The position numbers and the translations under genes were made by a program. A DNA stretch of 64,000 nt, from contig CM051030.1 in assembly GCA_027627225.1 (NCBI GenBank), positions 21,978,605 to 22,042,604 of the forward strand, read 5' to 3'. The DNA is from Congeria kusceri. Taxonomy: Eukaryota > Mollusca > Bivalvia > Myida > Dreissenidae. The notes under the pieces are model-generated. The model was not told where the DNA came from. It saw only the letters and a program-made list of their open reading frames with translations, and did no database searches. Shown in pieces: positions 43,640 through 54,730 of the stretch. How positions within the stretch are numbered: the stretch's first letter is position 1; each line of letters opens with the position of its first letter.

Positions 43640-44070
43640 CATTAATGAATACTAAGTACAGATCTTGTAAAGTTGCATAATAATGTAAGATTGAAACATG
43701 ATGCAAGATTGTTACATAATAATGTAAGACTGAAAACATTTATTTTCAACAATCCATCCATGTATTTTTGCGTTATGCTAATTTGATAGTTATTCGTTTT
43801 GTGCAAATTAACGATAACAATTCATTTGTTGGCTGACTACCTTTGATCAATAACACTCATATTCTTGGATTGTTAAAGCCAAAGTATTAATTTGTGAAGC
43901 CCTGGGGTACTCAAACGTTTTAAATCACGGTGTACTGTATACTGTAGAATGATACACAACTCAGTTTTGAGATGCTACAGTGTTACACTTGAATGCTTAT
44001 TTATCAGTGTCAATGAGTAAATGTAAACATAACAAGGAAGTTTAAAACACATCCTGGTCTAAATAGCAAA
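43640..44070. other. No gene recognised
   Basis: AT-rich upstream sequence of the signal-peptide exon. No clear promoter. Confidence 0.45.
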
Positions 44071-44128
44071 ATGGTGAACGTGTTTAAAATCATAATGTTT
44101 TTTGGTGGATTACACATTATTTCCCGAG
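44071..44128 (+). CDS. Candidate signal-peptide first exon
   Basis: ATG at 44071 opens MVNVFKIIMFFGGLHIISR and ends at G|GTAACA in phase 1. A basic residue, a hydrophobic core and a short polar end make a good secretory signal. Phase-1 junctions after the signal peptide are the rule for Ig-type genes, and every Ig exon in this window is phase 1-1. No Ig exon is recognised in the next kilobases, so the rest of the gene is missing or lies beyond long introns. It could also be chance. Confidence 0.4.
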
Positions 44129-44252
44129 GTAACAGTTTGATTGTTTACTTCCACTTTTTAAACATTATGCATGTTCCTTAAATATTTAAATAAAACAATA
44201 ATCAAAACGCAAACTCTACATTTATTGATCAATTATTAGAAATCTACGAAGT

Positions 44253-44393
44253 CACAGTGAGGTCTTAGACTTTGATATGATACGGGATATCTCACATGGC
44301 TTATCAGGTTTTCAGAGTATATGTAGTCCTGTGTATTAGTGTCTCCAACGGGAACGGTGGGTTGGGCATATCAAAGTCTAAGATCACACTAAT
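44253..44393. mobile_element. Small hairpin/MITE-like element
   Basis: TCTTAGACTTTGATATG (44263-44279) is an exact inverted match to CATATCAAAGTCTAAGA (44367-44383), with CACAGTGAG / ATCACACT outside. A decayed related copy seems to follow at about 44445 (CACAGTGTGACTTAGCC, TTTGCTATG). The class is unclear. Confidence 0.6.
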
Positions 44394-44764
44394 TTTAATC
44401 ATTCATAAATAAATTTCGATTAATTTATTAATTGTACGTCATCACAGTGTGACTTAGCCTTTGCTATGAAAATTTTAGTAGCCACCGGTCTACAAGGGAA
44501 TGGACTACACAAATAAATTAAGCTCTCTGTGTTTTGTGATATGTTAATCCACTGAATAAACAGTACTTCAACTTTTGCAGAAATTGTTATATATTAACAA
44601 AAATACCGGTGCTATGGACATTTTCTCAGTTGAATAATTACATCAATTACACATCTTAATAACCCTTGTGGTAATCACAAACAACATTGCTTGTTATCAT
44701 TGTTATAATAACTGAGAATCGCTAATGTAAACAGAAGTGTCGTATATAATCGGCTTATCATAAA

Positions 44765-45020
44765 ACTGCCGGAAAATGCACTATTTTAGACCAACACGTT
44801 GTCCAAATGATTGGCGAGAGCTTGGATTTGTTAACACATTATGCAGAAGCTGCTCAAACACCATGCGGTTTGAATATGGCAATGTCAATACCTAAAGTAC
44901 CAAGCACAGTTTTAATCCATCGAGCAATTGTGTCTTGTACAACATTGCTGTTTCCTTTCCCAAAAGAGACTTTGGTACCTCTAAGTACTAAAACATACAA
45001 TTCAATTGACGTTACGACAG
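44765..45020 (-). pseudogene. Tyrosine recombinase fragment (DIRS/Ngaro-like)
   Basis: The minus strand reads VVQDTIARWIKTVLGTLGID, then AIFKPHGV, stop, AASA, and later WSKIVHFP. Tyrosine recombinases of DIRS/Ngaro-type retroelements have D-T-I-x-R-W-V-K, G-I-D, F-x-P-H-S-x-R-A-A-S and W-x-x-x-x-T-F in this order. Here the arginine of H-x-x-R has become TGA and a second stop follows, so it is dead. No reverse transcriptase or split repeats were found next to it. A Crypton or other YR source is possible. Confidence 0.65.
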
Positions 45021-45029
45021 AGCCGTGTT

Positions 45030-47690
45030 AACCACGCCCACCGATTTTAAGGCAGACTTATTTGTTTGTGTCCGTCAAAAATATAATATAATATAATATG
45101 CTTTTGTGTTAGCATCTTACGTTGACAAAAGAGTAGCATGACCACTTCGGAAATCGTTAAATCCACGGGGAGATTCTAACCTACAGTAGTGTCAAAATGT
45201 CAAGTAGTAAAATAGTCGCACTGTCGATAAAAGACGATATTTTGATAGTATCGACATTAACAAAAATCGACGCGTGTAACAAAAAGTTTCATGCATATGC
45301 AAACAATGAAAATTTCCTAAATGCCATTACGAATGTGTATATGTGTGTTTTTTGTTTTCAGTTACATATACTCAGTAAATTATTTTGAACCTACCTAACC
45401 TCCGATACTTTCTTGTGTGTTCACAGTTGTATTGGTCCAAGAGGACTAACGGACAATGCCTGCGGGTATATATTTTACCCACAATGCATTGGAGCTCTTC
45501 ATCTTGGTCCAAACCGTATTTTAACATCCTTAATTTGTATTTATCCTTACTTATTATTTATTCTTTATACATGCTTTCAGTTGTTCCATGTTGCCAAGCA
45601 CGCACAGACTATGCCATAGTCTCCTTTGGTTTACATTGTATTGTTGTATTTGATGGTTCTCTAACTGCAAAATTAATCCATATTACCTTCAGATATCATA
45701 TTGCAATTGTTTTGTAAACAAAATATATTGTTGTTTAAAGTACTCATTTCTAGTAATCACACTGAAAAATTGCAGTATTGAAGACGTTTTCAGTGTTCGT
45801 GGACGTTTCCTGTCCGAATGGCCTATAAACGAACGTCCGGCATAGATTCAAATCTTCCTTGGTTAGTCTCGATGTTGAAGACGTGGATTTCAAAGAGAGA
45901 GCAGTAACCGTTAAAGATGCTACCGAAAAATATAAAAAATTTATCCAATTTTGGCGATTAATCCGTATATAACAAATACAGAAAACACTTATGTACGTAT
46001 TCGTAATCCATTTCTGAACACTCTTTCAAAGTACATTTTCGAGAGTTTGACAATCTAACGCAGATCTACGAATGTATTCATCTTGAATTCTGCCTACAAC
46101 ACTTGTGCGTTTAAATCCTGTGACTGTGTAAACTAAATCTACGTTAGCATAACGCGTCATACATAAGCTATTTTTAGAATCAGTGAATTTTGTAGAACTC
46201 AACGAACTTTCACTATAACTTTTACAAAAGGTTACACGCCACCAAAGCGTGACTACAAAAATATAACAATAATATTGGATTTTCCGACATGTTGGTCAGT
46301 ATGACGGACAAAATGGCAGATGCAACACATGCTTAATAGAGCCGCGATCTGGCTTATTGACATGTCAATCATCGGTCCGTCGTAATGTCAATTCTATTCA
46401 TTACGATAAGCCCAGTGATTTTAACTTCACCTAAAATGATAATTTGAACGTGATCGCTTTAGCAAATCGCCATATGGTAGTATTATATCATTACTACCAA
46501 TATGTATATTTCTGATGTTAATCATAGGCAAAGATTTGATACGTTGTCCTGCTAATGAACATAAATCATGGCAGTCTTTACTGACAACTATTTTAAAACA
46601 ACTAACTCTATTATTTATAGTTAAACTAACTAGATAATGTGACACATTGTTTACATCTGATGTTTATGAATATCTTGGCGATCTGTCGTAGCAGACAGAG
46701 TTCCCACATAAATCGTTTAATAAGATGATTTTATTCCGAATATAACCATAAATGTACTTAAAGCACTCTGCACCGGATTTATGGCACTAAATTCAAGCCC
46801 TAGCTGAAAATAAGTGAGGCAAATTATGTAAATACATCGTTTACAATTGATGACAAGGGATTATAACTCCTTTCTTTACAAAACAATATCCATTTCTCCA
46901 AATTTACATTATAATATATAATATTATTGTTTTAGTACTATCTTTCCATGAGTACATAATGATGCTGTTAGCAGATTGTGGTATTCATTGCAATATAAAC
47001 TGTTTCAAGAGAATATAAAAACAGTCAAATGTAATTTGTTTAGTATCGTGTGTAAAGTGTCGATCTGGGTAATGTCAACAGATCGTTAGTCACAGGCAAA
47101 AGTCTTTGGCAGTGGAACGACATTCTCAGAAATTGGGGAAAATCACAGTTGTAACTTCAATTGCCGCCCCTGTCTGAAGTTATAACTTCTGTAATGCTGG
47201 TCCGACAAAAAAAATGATGCATAATAATAATAATATTATTATTATTAATGATGATATTATTTATAAAAATTAATAATAATAATAATAATAATAATGTTGC
47301 ATGACACTCTCAATGGCAAGATCCTACGGATCAGCTTTGTATGCGTAATACGTTTTTACTTGTCTATTCATTCTTGAAGCAAATTATTCTATGTCTGACA
47401 CATCAACACATTTAACATTCTATGAAATACAGATCTTAAAACCATCCACACTTTATCTACATTAAATACTCGGGACTCTGTATGAAACATACATATCAGA
47501 TGAAATTTTAAATTTTAAGACCCATTCATATTTTCAGCTGACAACCACACATTTCCGATAATTGCAAATAATAAGTGGGACCTTTGTTGAACCTTGCTTA
47601 TTAAAACAAACTACAGCGTTTGAACTATCAGCACAAATTCTGATATGCCTGTCTATTATTTCTCTACACAATGAATGAAACGCTAATCAA
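45030..47690. other. No supported gene
   Basis: AT-rich sequence with chance frames (for example 45385-45717 plus and 46427-46645 minus), none with recognised family features. A mixed (AAT)n/(ATT)n microsatellite lies at about 47221-47296. Confidence 0.45.
47221..47296. repeat. (AAT)n/(ATT)n microsatellite
   Basis: ATAATAATAATAATATTATT turns into ATT units, then a short interruption and a second AAT run to about 47296. Confidence 0.9.
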
Positions 47691-47791
47691 ACTGATTTTA
47701 GTTCATGGCCATTAACCAGTAGACAGCGCTGAGATAGCTCCGCCTACTGATCACATGACCAAAGCCTTGGATAACTTAAGGCGATTAAAAA

Positions 47792-48063
47792 ATGGCCGAC
47801 ACGGTATCGTTGCGTGCTCTTCCCAGCGCGTTTGGCGAACATATTTTGCAATATAAGCCGTCATTGCGACATAGAATTGAAGGGGAAAAGTTTACCAATG
47901 AGTCGTACGTTCCCTTTGGAAACTTTTAAAAAGGTTTGGATACGGAAATCTTGGTTAAAGCCGGTGTTTATCGAAGCTAAAAGCGTAATGACGAGGCGCA
48001 TACAATCAACTTGTCGGTGGATGGAGTTTTGATTTCGTATGCACTATGCAGTTGCACGGCAGG
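47792..48063 (+). pseudogene. SWIM/YqaJ gene: first exon with SWIM cysteines, two stops
   Basis: ATG at 47792 opens MADTVSLRALPSAFGEHILQ and continues EGEKFTNESYV. The frame is interrupted by TAA at 47927 and again after VKAGVYRS, but stays in register to VLISYALCSCTAG, where a GTATGT donor follows. The C-x-C of CSC is the first half of a SWIM zinc-binding motif (C-x-C-x(n)-C-x-H). The layout is that of the SWIM plus YqaJ-nuclease proteins that are expanded in molluscs and cnidarians. The second half of the SWIM motif was not found. Confidence 0.68.
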
Positions 48064-49010
48064 GTATGTCAAATTTACGTGTTCGTTGTTTGTAATTAAG
48101 TTGTATATAACGAATATTTAAACAATTAATCTTAATAAGCTATTGTAGAAAGTCCGTATTGTTCTAAATAATTATGTAAACATTGCATCACTGTGCTAAT
48201 TAAATTTCCTAAACTACATTTGATCTACATTCTATAGTACTATATTATAATAATTAATATATAGTACACCACTACCCAGTATAGACGGTATGAATGCTTG
48301 CTCTAGTGTTGGTAGTGTTTTATTGCATTTAAGAAATAATTTTCGATTTATCGTAAACAATTTGTCAATAAACACATATTTGGAGTTCTGATGCGTAGGA
48401 ATTAAACCACAAGGGCGTTAACTTTTTTCAATTCTAACATGATGTGTCAAATAATGTTGCATTTGTCATGAGAAATACATTTTACTATGCTGCGCTAAGA
48501 ATCTGGAATATTTGTTTCGTTATTTATTTCGTATTTTAAGAACGAAAATTGTGTCCTTTGTCTTAAGAAGCGAGTTTAATGAGAACCATTAAAATCTTGT
48601 CTTGAAGCCTCACCGACTTGTACACTGAAATTCGTTTTGATATTTCGATGGGATATGTGAATTATTGGCACTAGAAAAATATATCTATTTATGAATTGTG
48701 TGTACACGTGTCCAGTGTAATACTTAACGTTATTGTTAATAGACGAATCTCTCATATATTCAACGGTAATTAGTTGACTTTGCTGCTGGCTTTTGCATTG
48801 TTTTTGTCCCTAGTTTATCACATTTTTAAACTTTAAATGTTCACGTCTTAGTTCTTCATTACGCAGTATCTGATCTGCTAGTTGCCTCTTCAAAGAGTCA
48901 TTTCAGATGTGATTGCCAAAAGCTGCAAAGGTGTCACACCAGAATCTGGAAAAAAGTAATTATATACAGTTATTGTTTATGGTGTTACATATTTTGTATC
49001 ATTAATCTAT
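48064..49010 (+). other. Intron-like interval of the SWIM/YqaJ gene
   Basis: AT-rich; a short region around 48885-48955 (GTTGCCTCTTCAAAGAGTC, GATTGCCAAAAGCTGCAAAG) looks exon-like but was not assigned. Confidence 0.4.
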
Positions 49011-49015
49011 TTCAT

Positions 49016-49680
49016 TTGCCTCTGGTTCAACAAGCTGATAACCCTGTTGGTCAGTCTTTTCCTTGTGGACAGCTGGCTTTTCCAGTGGTTACATACACTG
49101 ACTGGAGTAAGGCTGATGATGACGACTGGTCAAAAGTTGAGCTCACTTTGTCGGAGGCTGTCCAGTTGGAAAAAAAACACAAGACAACAAAACAGCTGTG
49201 AGTTGTGGATGGACCAGCGGAAGAATTACTGCGTCAAATGTGGGCGCTATATGAACAGGCGCGTGACTTTCACACAGACAATTGTGGATTGTTTTCAAAA
49301 AGAACGTCATATGGCTCTGCAAATGAAAATGTTGCCTGATGTATCAGTAGAAAACTAGTAGCCATGTGCATGACTGCGGGCTTGTTGTCATTCCGGCATT
49401 CCCATTCATTTGAGCAACATCGGATGGGAAAGTGTGCGACTCCAAGACAATGGAAACGGGAATCCTACAAATAAAGTGCACGTTTTCCATAAGGGACATG
49501 AGTATTATAGATGGTATAACTGCCATGAAAGGTCGCACTCAATTCCATTAAGAAATGGATGAGAACACAATCAAATAAAAAAGATCATGCATACTTCTTT
49601 CAAATGGAGGAGCCCAGTTTTGTGATTTTGTAACTTTACAAAGTGTGACATTCTTGTCAAAATAATTTTTCATGACAAAT
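49016..49680 (+). pseudogene. YqaJ-type nuclease domain, heavily decayed
   Basis: Three pieces in successive frames can be read: QQADNPVGQSFPCGQLAFPV to LSEAVQLEKKHKT; then GWTSGRITASNVGAI; then GLVVIPAFPFI, stop, ATSDGKVC and GILQIKCTF, with CDFVTLQSVT further on. In YqaJ/lambda-exonuclease-like enzymes these are the R-x-T-A-S-N helix, the G-A-S-P-D-G aspartate and the E-I-K-C catalytic pair. Here the glycine is a stop, P is S, and the glutamate is glutamine (LQIKC), so catalysis would be lost even without the frameshifts. Active members degrade double-stranded DNA ends. Confidence 0.7.
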
Positions 49681-49689
49681 ATGTCCAGT

Positions 49690-50570
49690 CTGGTATAGTA
49701 AAAAAGCTAGAATGTATAACACCTTTCAGTTGTAAAAGTATACCTGAAGTAGAGCTGTCTTATGGTTGAACTTGACTGCACACGTCTTGAGTAATCTGGG
49801 GGTTCGTTGCAACATTCTCTTTATTGCTGAAAGTATAATTGTTATGTTTTACAAATAATGGACGGTTGTTGCTTTAACATGTCAATGTTATTGATATGAT
49901 TGTTTGATATGTTGTCAGCAAGCATTTAATGGTTCTTCTAATTTTACTTCTTTATTTAGTAAAACAAATATGTTATGTCATACTAGTGACAAACCTGTTA
50001 AGACATGATTATGTTATTGATAAGCCTTTATTTCCAAGTGTATTGTTTTCTATTGCTGATGGGTTGAAAGGTGTATTAATAAACTGCATGATAAGTGATC
50101 TATGATAGTTGCTATTCCTAGTTTCATTATGTAGAAATCACTAGTCTGCATACAAGTGCAGGCTGTTATTTCAGTTAATCACAGTAGCCAGTATATAAAA
50201 CAGTATTTGAAATAACCCACTTGCCTGAAGCCTGGGACCAGTACAATTCTATACCGACAAGTTAAAATTTTGACTTGTCTGTACGAAAGAGCATGTACAC
50301 GAAGGATGAAAATTTTTGAAATTAAGATTCAATAATACGACAATGTTCATAATTTCTTTTCTCAGAATATATCATAACCTGATTTTCTTTCTATATGACT
50401 GACTACACGAAGACATCACAATCATTTATTTATAATGGTTTTATAATCTCTGGGTTTTATTTCCTCACTTTGGACAAGTTTATTTCAAATTGTATGGCTT
50501 ATGCCCAAATGGACAAGACCTTTTAAAATAATTATTGTGAAGACTGCTAAAGTGCATTTAAAGTTAAAGA
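49690..50570. other. Intergenic region between convergent genes
   Basis: AT-rich DNA separating the end of the plus-strand SWIM/YqaJ remnant and the last recognised minus-strand exon. No features. Confidence 0.5.
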
Positions 50571-50574
50571 ACAT

Positions 50575-50718
50575 ACTTGTACCAGGACTTTTTTCGAAAT
50601 AGCGGATACTGTGCGGTACTTATGTGGTGGACGTCATGGTCTAACTTCATGTCTTGAATATGGGGGGTGGCAAGTATTGGGTATGGATAAGCTTCACCTG
50701 GCCTTCCATCATGGAACT
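50575..50718 (-). CDS. Candidate minus-strand exon, function unknown
   Basis: After a TTATTTTGGCAG acceptor the minus strand reads FHDGRPGEAYPYPILATPHI, then QDMKLDHDVHHISTAQYP and LFRKKSWYK before a possible GTATGT donor. It has low-bias, gene-like composition. It may be a later exon of the gene that starts near 52007. I do not recognise a domain. Confidence 0.4.
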
Positions 50719-50729
50719 GCCAAAATAAC

Positions 50730-51555
50730 ATAACATTGATATGCATAAACTTGAAACTTATGCTGCTTCTCTTACAGCAACATGTAAAAAATAAGTAAAT
50801 ATTTACGTGTACAATTAAATAAGCTGATGCTCTTTCAAGAATACAACAGTAAACATAATATAGACTCCTACTTGTCATCAGAATTTTCAGAAACATAAAC
50901 AAAAGTCTTTTAGATCATAGCAAGCAATGAAACAGTCTTTTTTCCATTACACGTAGTGCTGCTTTCAGAGTTTCCATTTTGAAATGCCTAGAATCAACGC
51001 TTTCATTCAAACGGCTTAAAATAAATTAATATCAGTCTTATTAAATTGTCCTTGTTATGTCGGATAAAATGTTAGACGCAAAGCCGTCAGATGTGTACGT
51101 TACTTCTTTAATAGCTCACTTTGAAGCAATTTAAAAAAACATCATATATTTTAATTGTTTTGTGCCAACGTAAAGTAATATGTGTAGATACAATATGTTG
51201 GTGTGGCCAGTCTATGAATTAAATATTAACGCCCTTGATAGTGCTCAGAAACGTTTGATCTTATATGATGCTTTCAACTGCTCAATGAAACAGCTTATTT
51301 TCCCTGAAATACATTTGTTATAAGCTCACAGGTTTATCAGTGACAACAATTATCTGAGGTCCCTGTTTTTCTTGAAGCGTTTCCTCAAATAAAGCCCTTT
51401 CTTTGTATTTCCCTTTTCAGCAGCAATTCAATTCACTATGTGAATCTCTGTTCAAATTATATTTGTGCCACACTGTTCGCATTTTAGCCAGATAGCAACT
51501 CAGTGTGTTAAGGATTCGTTTTCCAAACCACATATGTATTTTATTCCAAACTTGA
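50730..51555. other. Interval between the two minus-strand pieces
   Basis: AT-rich, probably intron if both pieces belong to one gene. Nothing else recognised. Confidence 0.4.
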
Positions 51556-51563
51556 ATATTTAC

Positions 51564-52007
51564 TTAGGAAATACTTAAATACTGGCAATGTTCAAGCTGC
51601 TGGAACTTATCTCTTATTGCATAAGCATTGTTTTTTGCTAACACTTTGTGAAACGATAAATTGATATGTTTTGCTAACCTATCTTGCCCCTTTTTATTTA
51701 CATTGTCAGACTCATCAACGATTTTAGATAATTCTGCGAGCAAGCCTTTATAACCATTAGTCACATCCGCCACATAATGCGAGGATACATCCTCCAATCC
51801 GGTTGGTGGTAATTTCCCCGACATGCCATCAACATTTTACACTACTATGTCACTTTGGGAGCTTTGTCCTGACATGTCACTGTGGGTTGGTGGGCATATG
51901 TCCGACATGTCATCAACAACTGACACTACTGTGTCACTTTATGAGCTTTGTCCCGATATGCCATTGTGTGTGTGGGGGCATTTGCCGCCACAATTACTAC
52001 CCTCCAT
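51564..52007 (-). pseudogene. Minus-strand gene fragment with internal duplication, function unknown
   Basis: From an ATG at 52007 the frame reads MEGSNCGGKCPHTHNGISGQ, has a stop, continues DMSDICPPTHSDMSGQSSQS, a second stop, then is open for 86 codons (51824-51564). The open part holds GYKGLLAELSKIVDESDN and a helical end AIRDKFQQLEH. The piece GACATGTCGG...AAAGTGACA-like occurs twice about 84-87 bp apart. It is hydrophilic and helical at the C-terminus. No family is recognised. It faces the SWIM/YqaJ remnant. Confidence 0.4.
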
Positions 52008-52009
52008 AA

Positions 52010-52390
52010 TAATGTCCCTATCACGTAATATTCTAAAAGCAATATCTTCACATCACTCTTCTTGTTAATTAAAGTAATATTATATCATTTAGTCCAAATC
52101 ACAAAAAAACGATATCTAAATAGAGATCTACACTTAAAAACCTTCTTCCTTATGCTACATAGTCCAGCCCTAATTGTTATAAACACTCACTCCCGCTAAG
52201 CGTATAAACAACCTCCGATTAGCCACTGGATATATCCTATCTCATGGCAAAGTGAGTCACACTGTGATGATGTGGACTAAATGTTATGTAGAACAACAAG
52301 TCTTGAAACACAATCTGGTCAATCTTTGAATTAAACAATATGTGTTACACGGTTCTTAAGCTCAATAGATTCTTGCATAGTCATATATTT
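52010..52390. other. No gene recognised
   Basis: Upstream of the minus-strand fragment. No promoter motif stands out. Confidence 0.45.
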
Positions 52391-52394
52391 TGTC

Positions 52395-53000
52395 AGTGAC
52401 CCTACATAATGACCCCCGACGACAATTGGATATCTGTAGTAAGTACAAAACGAGGCATTATTCTTATGAAAGCTGGCCATAGCTATGGGCCTTGGCCAGT
52501 GACCTTCTTTTATTATCCTGAAGATATGTGTGAAGTTTCAGCTGAATATATGTAGTAGTTACAGCGATATTCACTAACACGCAAACCTTAACCTAAATGT
52601 TCTCTTGCACGCGAACCTTAACCCGACTCTTCTTATTAGGGGTATAATTCTGCTAAAATTCTGGTCACAATTAAGGGCTTTGGCTAGTGACCGCATATAA
52701 CGACCCTGAATATATGTGTGAAGTTTTTAATGAATATATGTAGAAGATATGGATATATGGAGTTGGTACAAGCAAACTAAAACCTGAATTTTTAAGTACA
52801 CAAAGGGGCATAATTCTGCTAAATTGCAAGTCAGAGTTATGGACCTTGGTCTATGACCTTGCAAAATGACCCGAATACATGTGGAATGTTTCAATTAAAT
52901 ATATGTAGTAGATACATAATTGTTGCACGCAAACCTTAAAGTTAACCTGAGCATTACGCCGACGCTGACGAACGGGTTAGAAGTATAACTCGAACTATTC
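52395..53000 (+). repeat. Dispersed mollusc-type repeat, about three 180-190-bp units
   Basis: GGCATAATTCTGCTAAA, GGACCTTGGTCTATGACCTT, GTGTGAAGTTTCAGCTGAAT and CACGCAAACCTTAA recur with spacing of about 190 bp. It ends with GCCGACGCTGACGAACGGG. It shares its general structure with the repeats at 33.7-35.0 kb. Confidence 0.75.
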
Positions 53001-53009
53001 GATAAATTA

Positions 53010-54670
53010 GACTGAAATATAATTAACCTTGGAAATGCACTGCCTCCTTGCCTCCTGCTTTTATATCTTTTTGCTCTTCTTATCACTTCATCACACCCAT
53101 GATGCACATAGTGTCACTACAATAAATATGTTTATTTTAAACATCAGATTACTATAAATTCTTAGACATTCAGGTTTATTCTATTTGTTCTTTTTTTTTA
53201 AACTGAAAGTCTAAGTAATTGAAAAAATGCATTTATGTCTGAGCTATAATGTTGTGTTTTACTCTACAAAGATGTGCCAGTATTACTAAGGGTTCACACA
53301 TTTAACTTTCAATTTGTTGTTCCAGCATTGTTTCTTACATACGGAGTTTAAATTATATACATGTACAACTCTATATGAATTAAATCTCAATGCATCAATT
53401 TAGATATTGTTATAGTTAAGACAATTTAATACTATAAAAATCAACGGCACATTCCTAAGCACTGCGTAAACAAGTGTGATCAAATTGTGGTAATACCGCA
53501 TTTTCAGAGCATAAAAAAAAAGTATCACAAATGCGTAAAAAATAGTTTCGTTTAAGATTACATGACCAAATAAATTAGGGTAGGTAAGTAGGTGGGGATT
53601 TTTTTATTTAGAAAATGGTCAACTTGAAGGTTATAAATCTGAATCAATATTCAAAACACTTCAGTAATATTGTTTAACAAGTCGACGCTAAAACACTTAT
53701 TTAACAACAAAAAACAAAAACATTCAGTTATTAAAACAAACATTAAAAAAAGAAAAAATATCTGACAAAAAATTAAATGTTTTAGGGTCAGGCCATTGTT
53801 TAGGATAGGTCGGGTGACCTGAAACCATTTTTTACGCCTTACAATAATACTAAAGTTCTAGAGGTAACTAGTCTCATTTTTCACGACAAAAAATAAGCGT
53901 ATGTTTACGAATCGCAAAGGTTTTCCTGTTATCTAATACAAAAAATCACAATAGCAATTCTTCACTTGTAAGAATATGCTTTATTGTAATGTGACTGCAG
54001 CAATGATTATCATTTAATATTTAACAGACAAAGGTTGTTTTTTTTGCTATTTGGGGGAAAGGGTCTGACCTTTTTATAGGATAAAAAATTAGTGTGAAAT
54101 GCCTGATTTTGGGGGTAAAATAAGCAATGTAAGTGGAAAATATTAACAACTATAACATGCACACAATTCACCTATTTTACTCTGCGTAAGTGTCATGTAA
54201 TGGTACGATGACTTTTGACTATTCCGTAATTCAAGGTATTATTTAAACTTATTAATTGAGGAACAAACTATTATGTGAAGTTGGAATAAGAAGAAAAACA
54301 TAGAATAAACTGTTTTATTACAACAATGTTTTAAATGCAGTTAACCAGTTGTAATTAAACTGTAACTGTTTTGATGAACATGTCACGGAAAAATGCTTAT
54401 TATACCACAAGTACTGATAGAATTTAACAAACATACATAAACAACATGAAATGCTCAGTTTCATGAAGGTAAGCAAATTGTTAAAAAATATTATTATTAT
54501 TATTAGACATGTACTAATAATAATGACACCTTATATTTATTCCAAAGAAAAAGAAGGCCTGTCTTTGTAACAGCGACTTTAGCCGTATATTAAAAGTCAC
54601 TCTTAACTTGTTGCCCAAGAAGTACTTAAATGTCTAAGACTTGACTAAATAACAAAATGCTTCTCTTTTC
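53010..54670. other. No gene recognised
   Basis: AT-rich, with a short (ATT)n tract at about 54488-54505. Nothing supported before the exon at 54673. Confidence 0.5.
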
Positions 54671-54672
54671 AG

Positions 54673-54730
54673 GCAACAATGATGAGGGGATTGCTGTTGA
54701 TAATGGTAGCTTGTGTAGGCTACTATGAAG
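54673..54730 (+). CDS. Candidate signal-peptide exon
   Basis: A TTCTCTTTTCAG acceptor precedes GCAACA and ATG (54679), which opens MMRGLLLIMVACVGYYE and ends at G|GTATGT in phase 1. So this is an exon with 5' leader bases from an upstream non-coding exon, a signal peptide and a strong donor. As at 44071, phase 1 fits an Ig-type or other secreted/membrane gene. No downstream exon is recognised in the window. Confidence 0.5.

Noticed and set aside
45385..45717. 110-codon plus-strand frame
   Set aside because: Aromatic/Leu-rich composition from T-rich DNA, no splice support and no family features.
46427..46645. 72-codon minus-strand frame
   Set aside because: Plausible composition, but no recognised motif or splice context.
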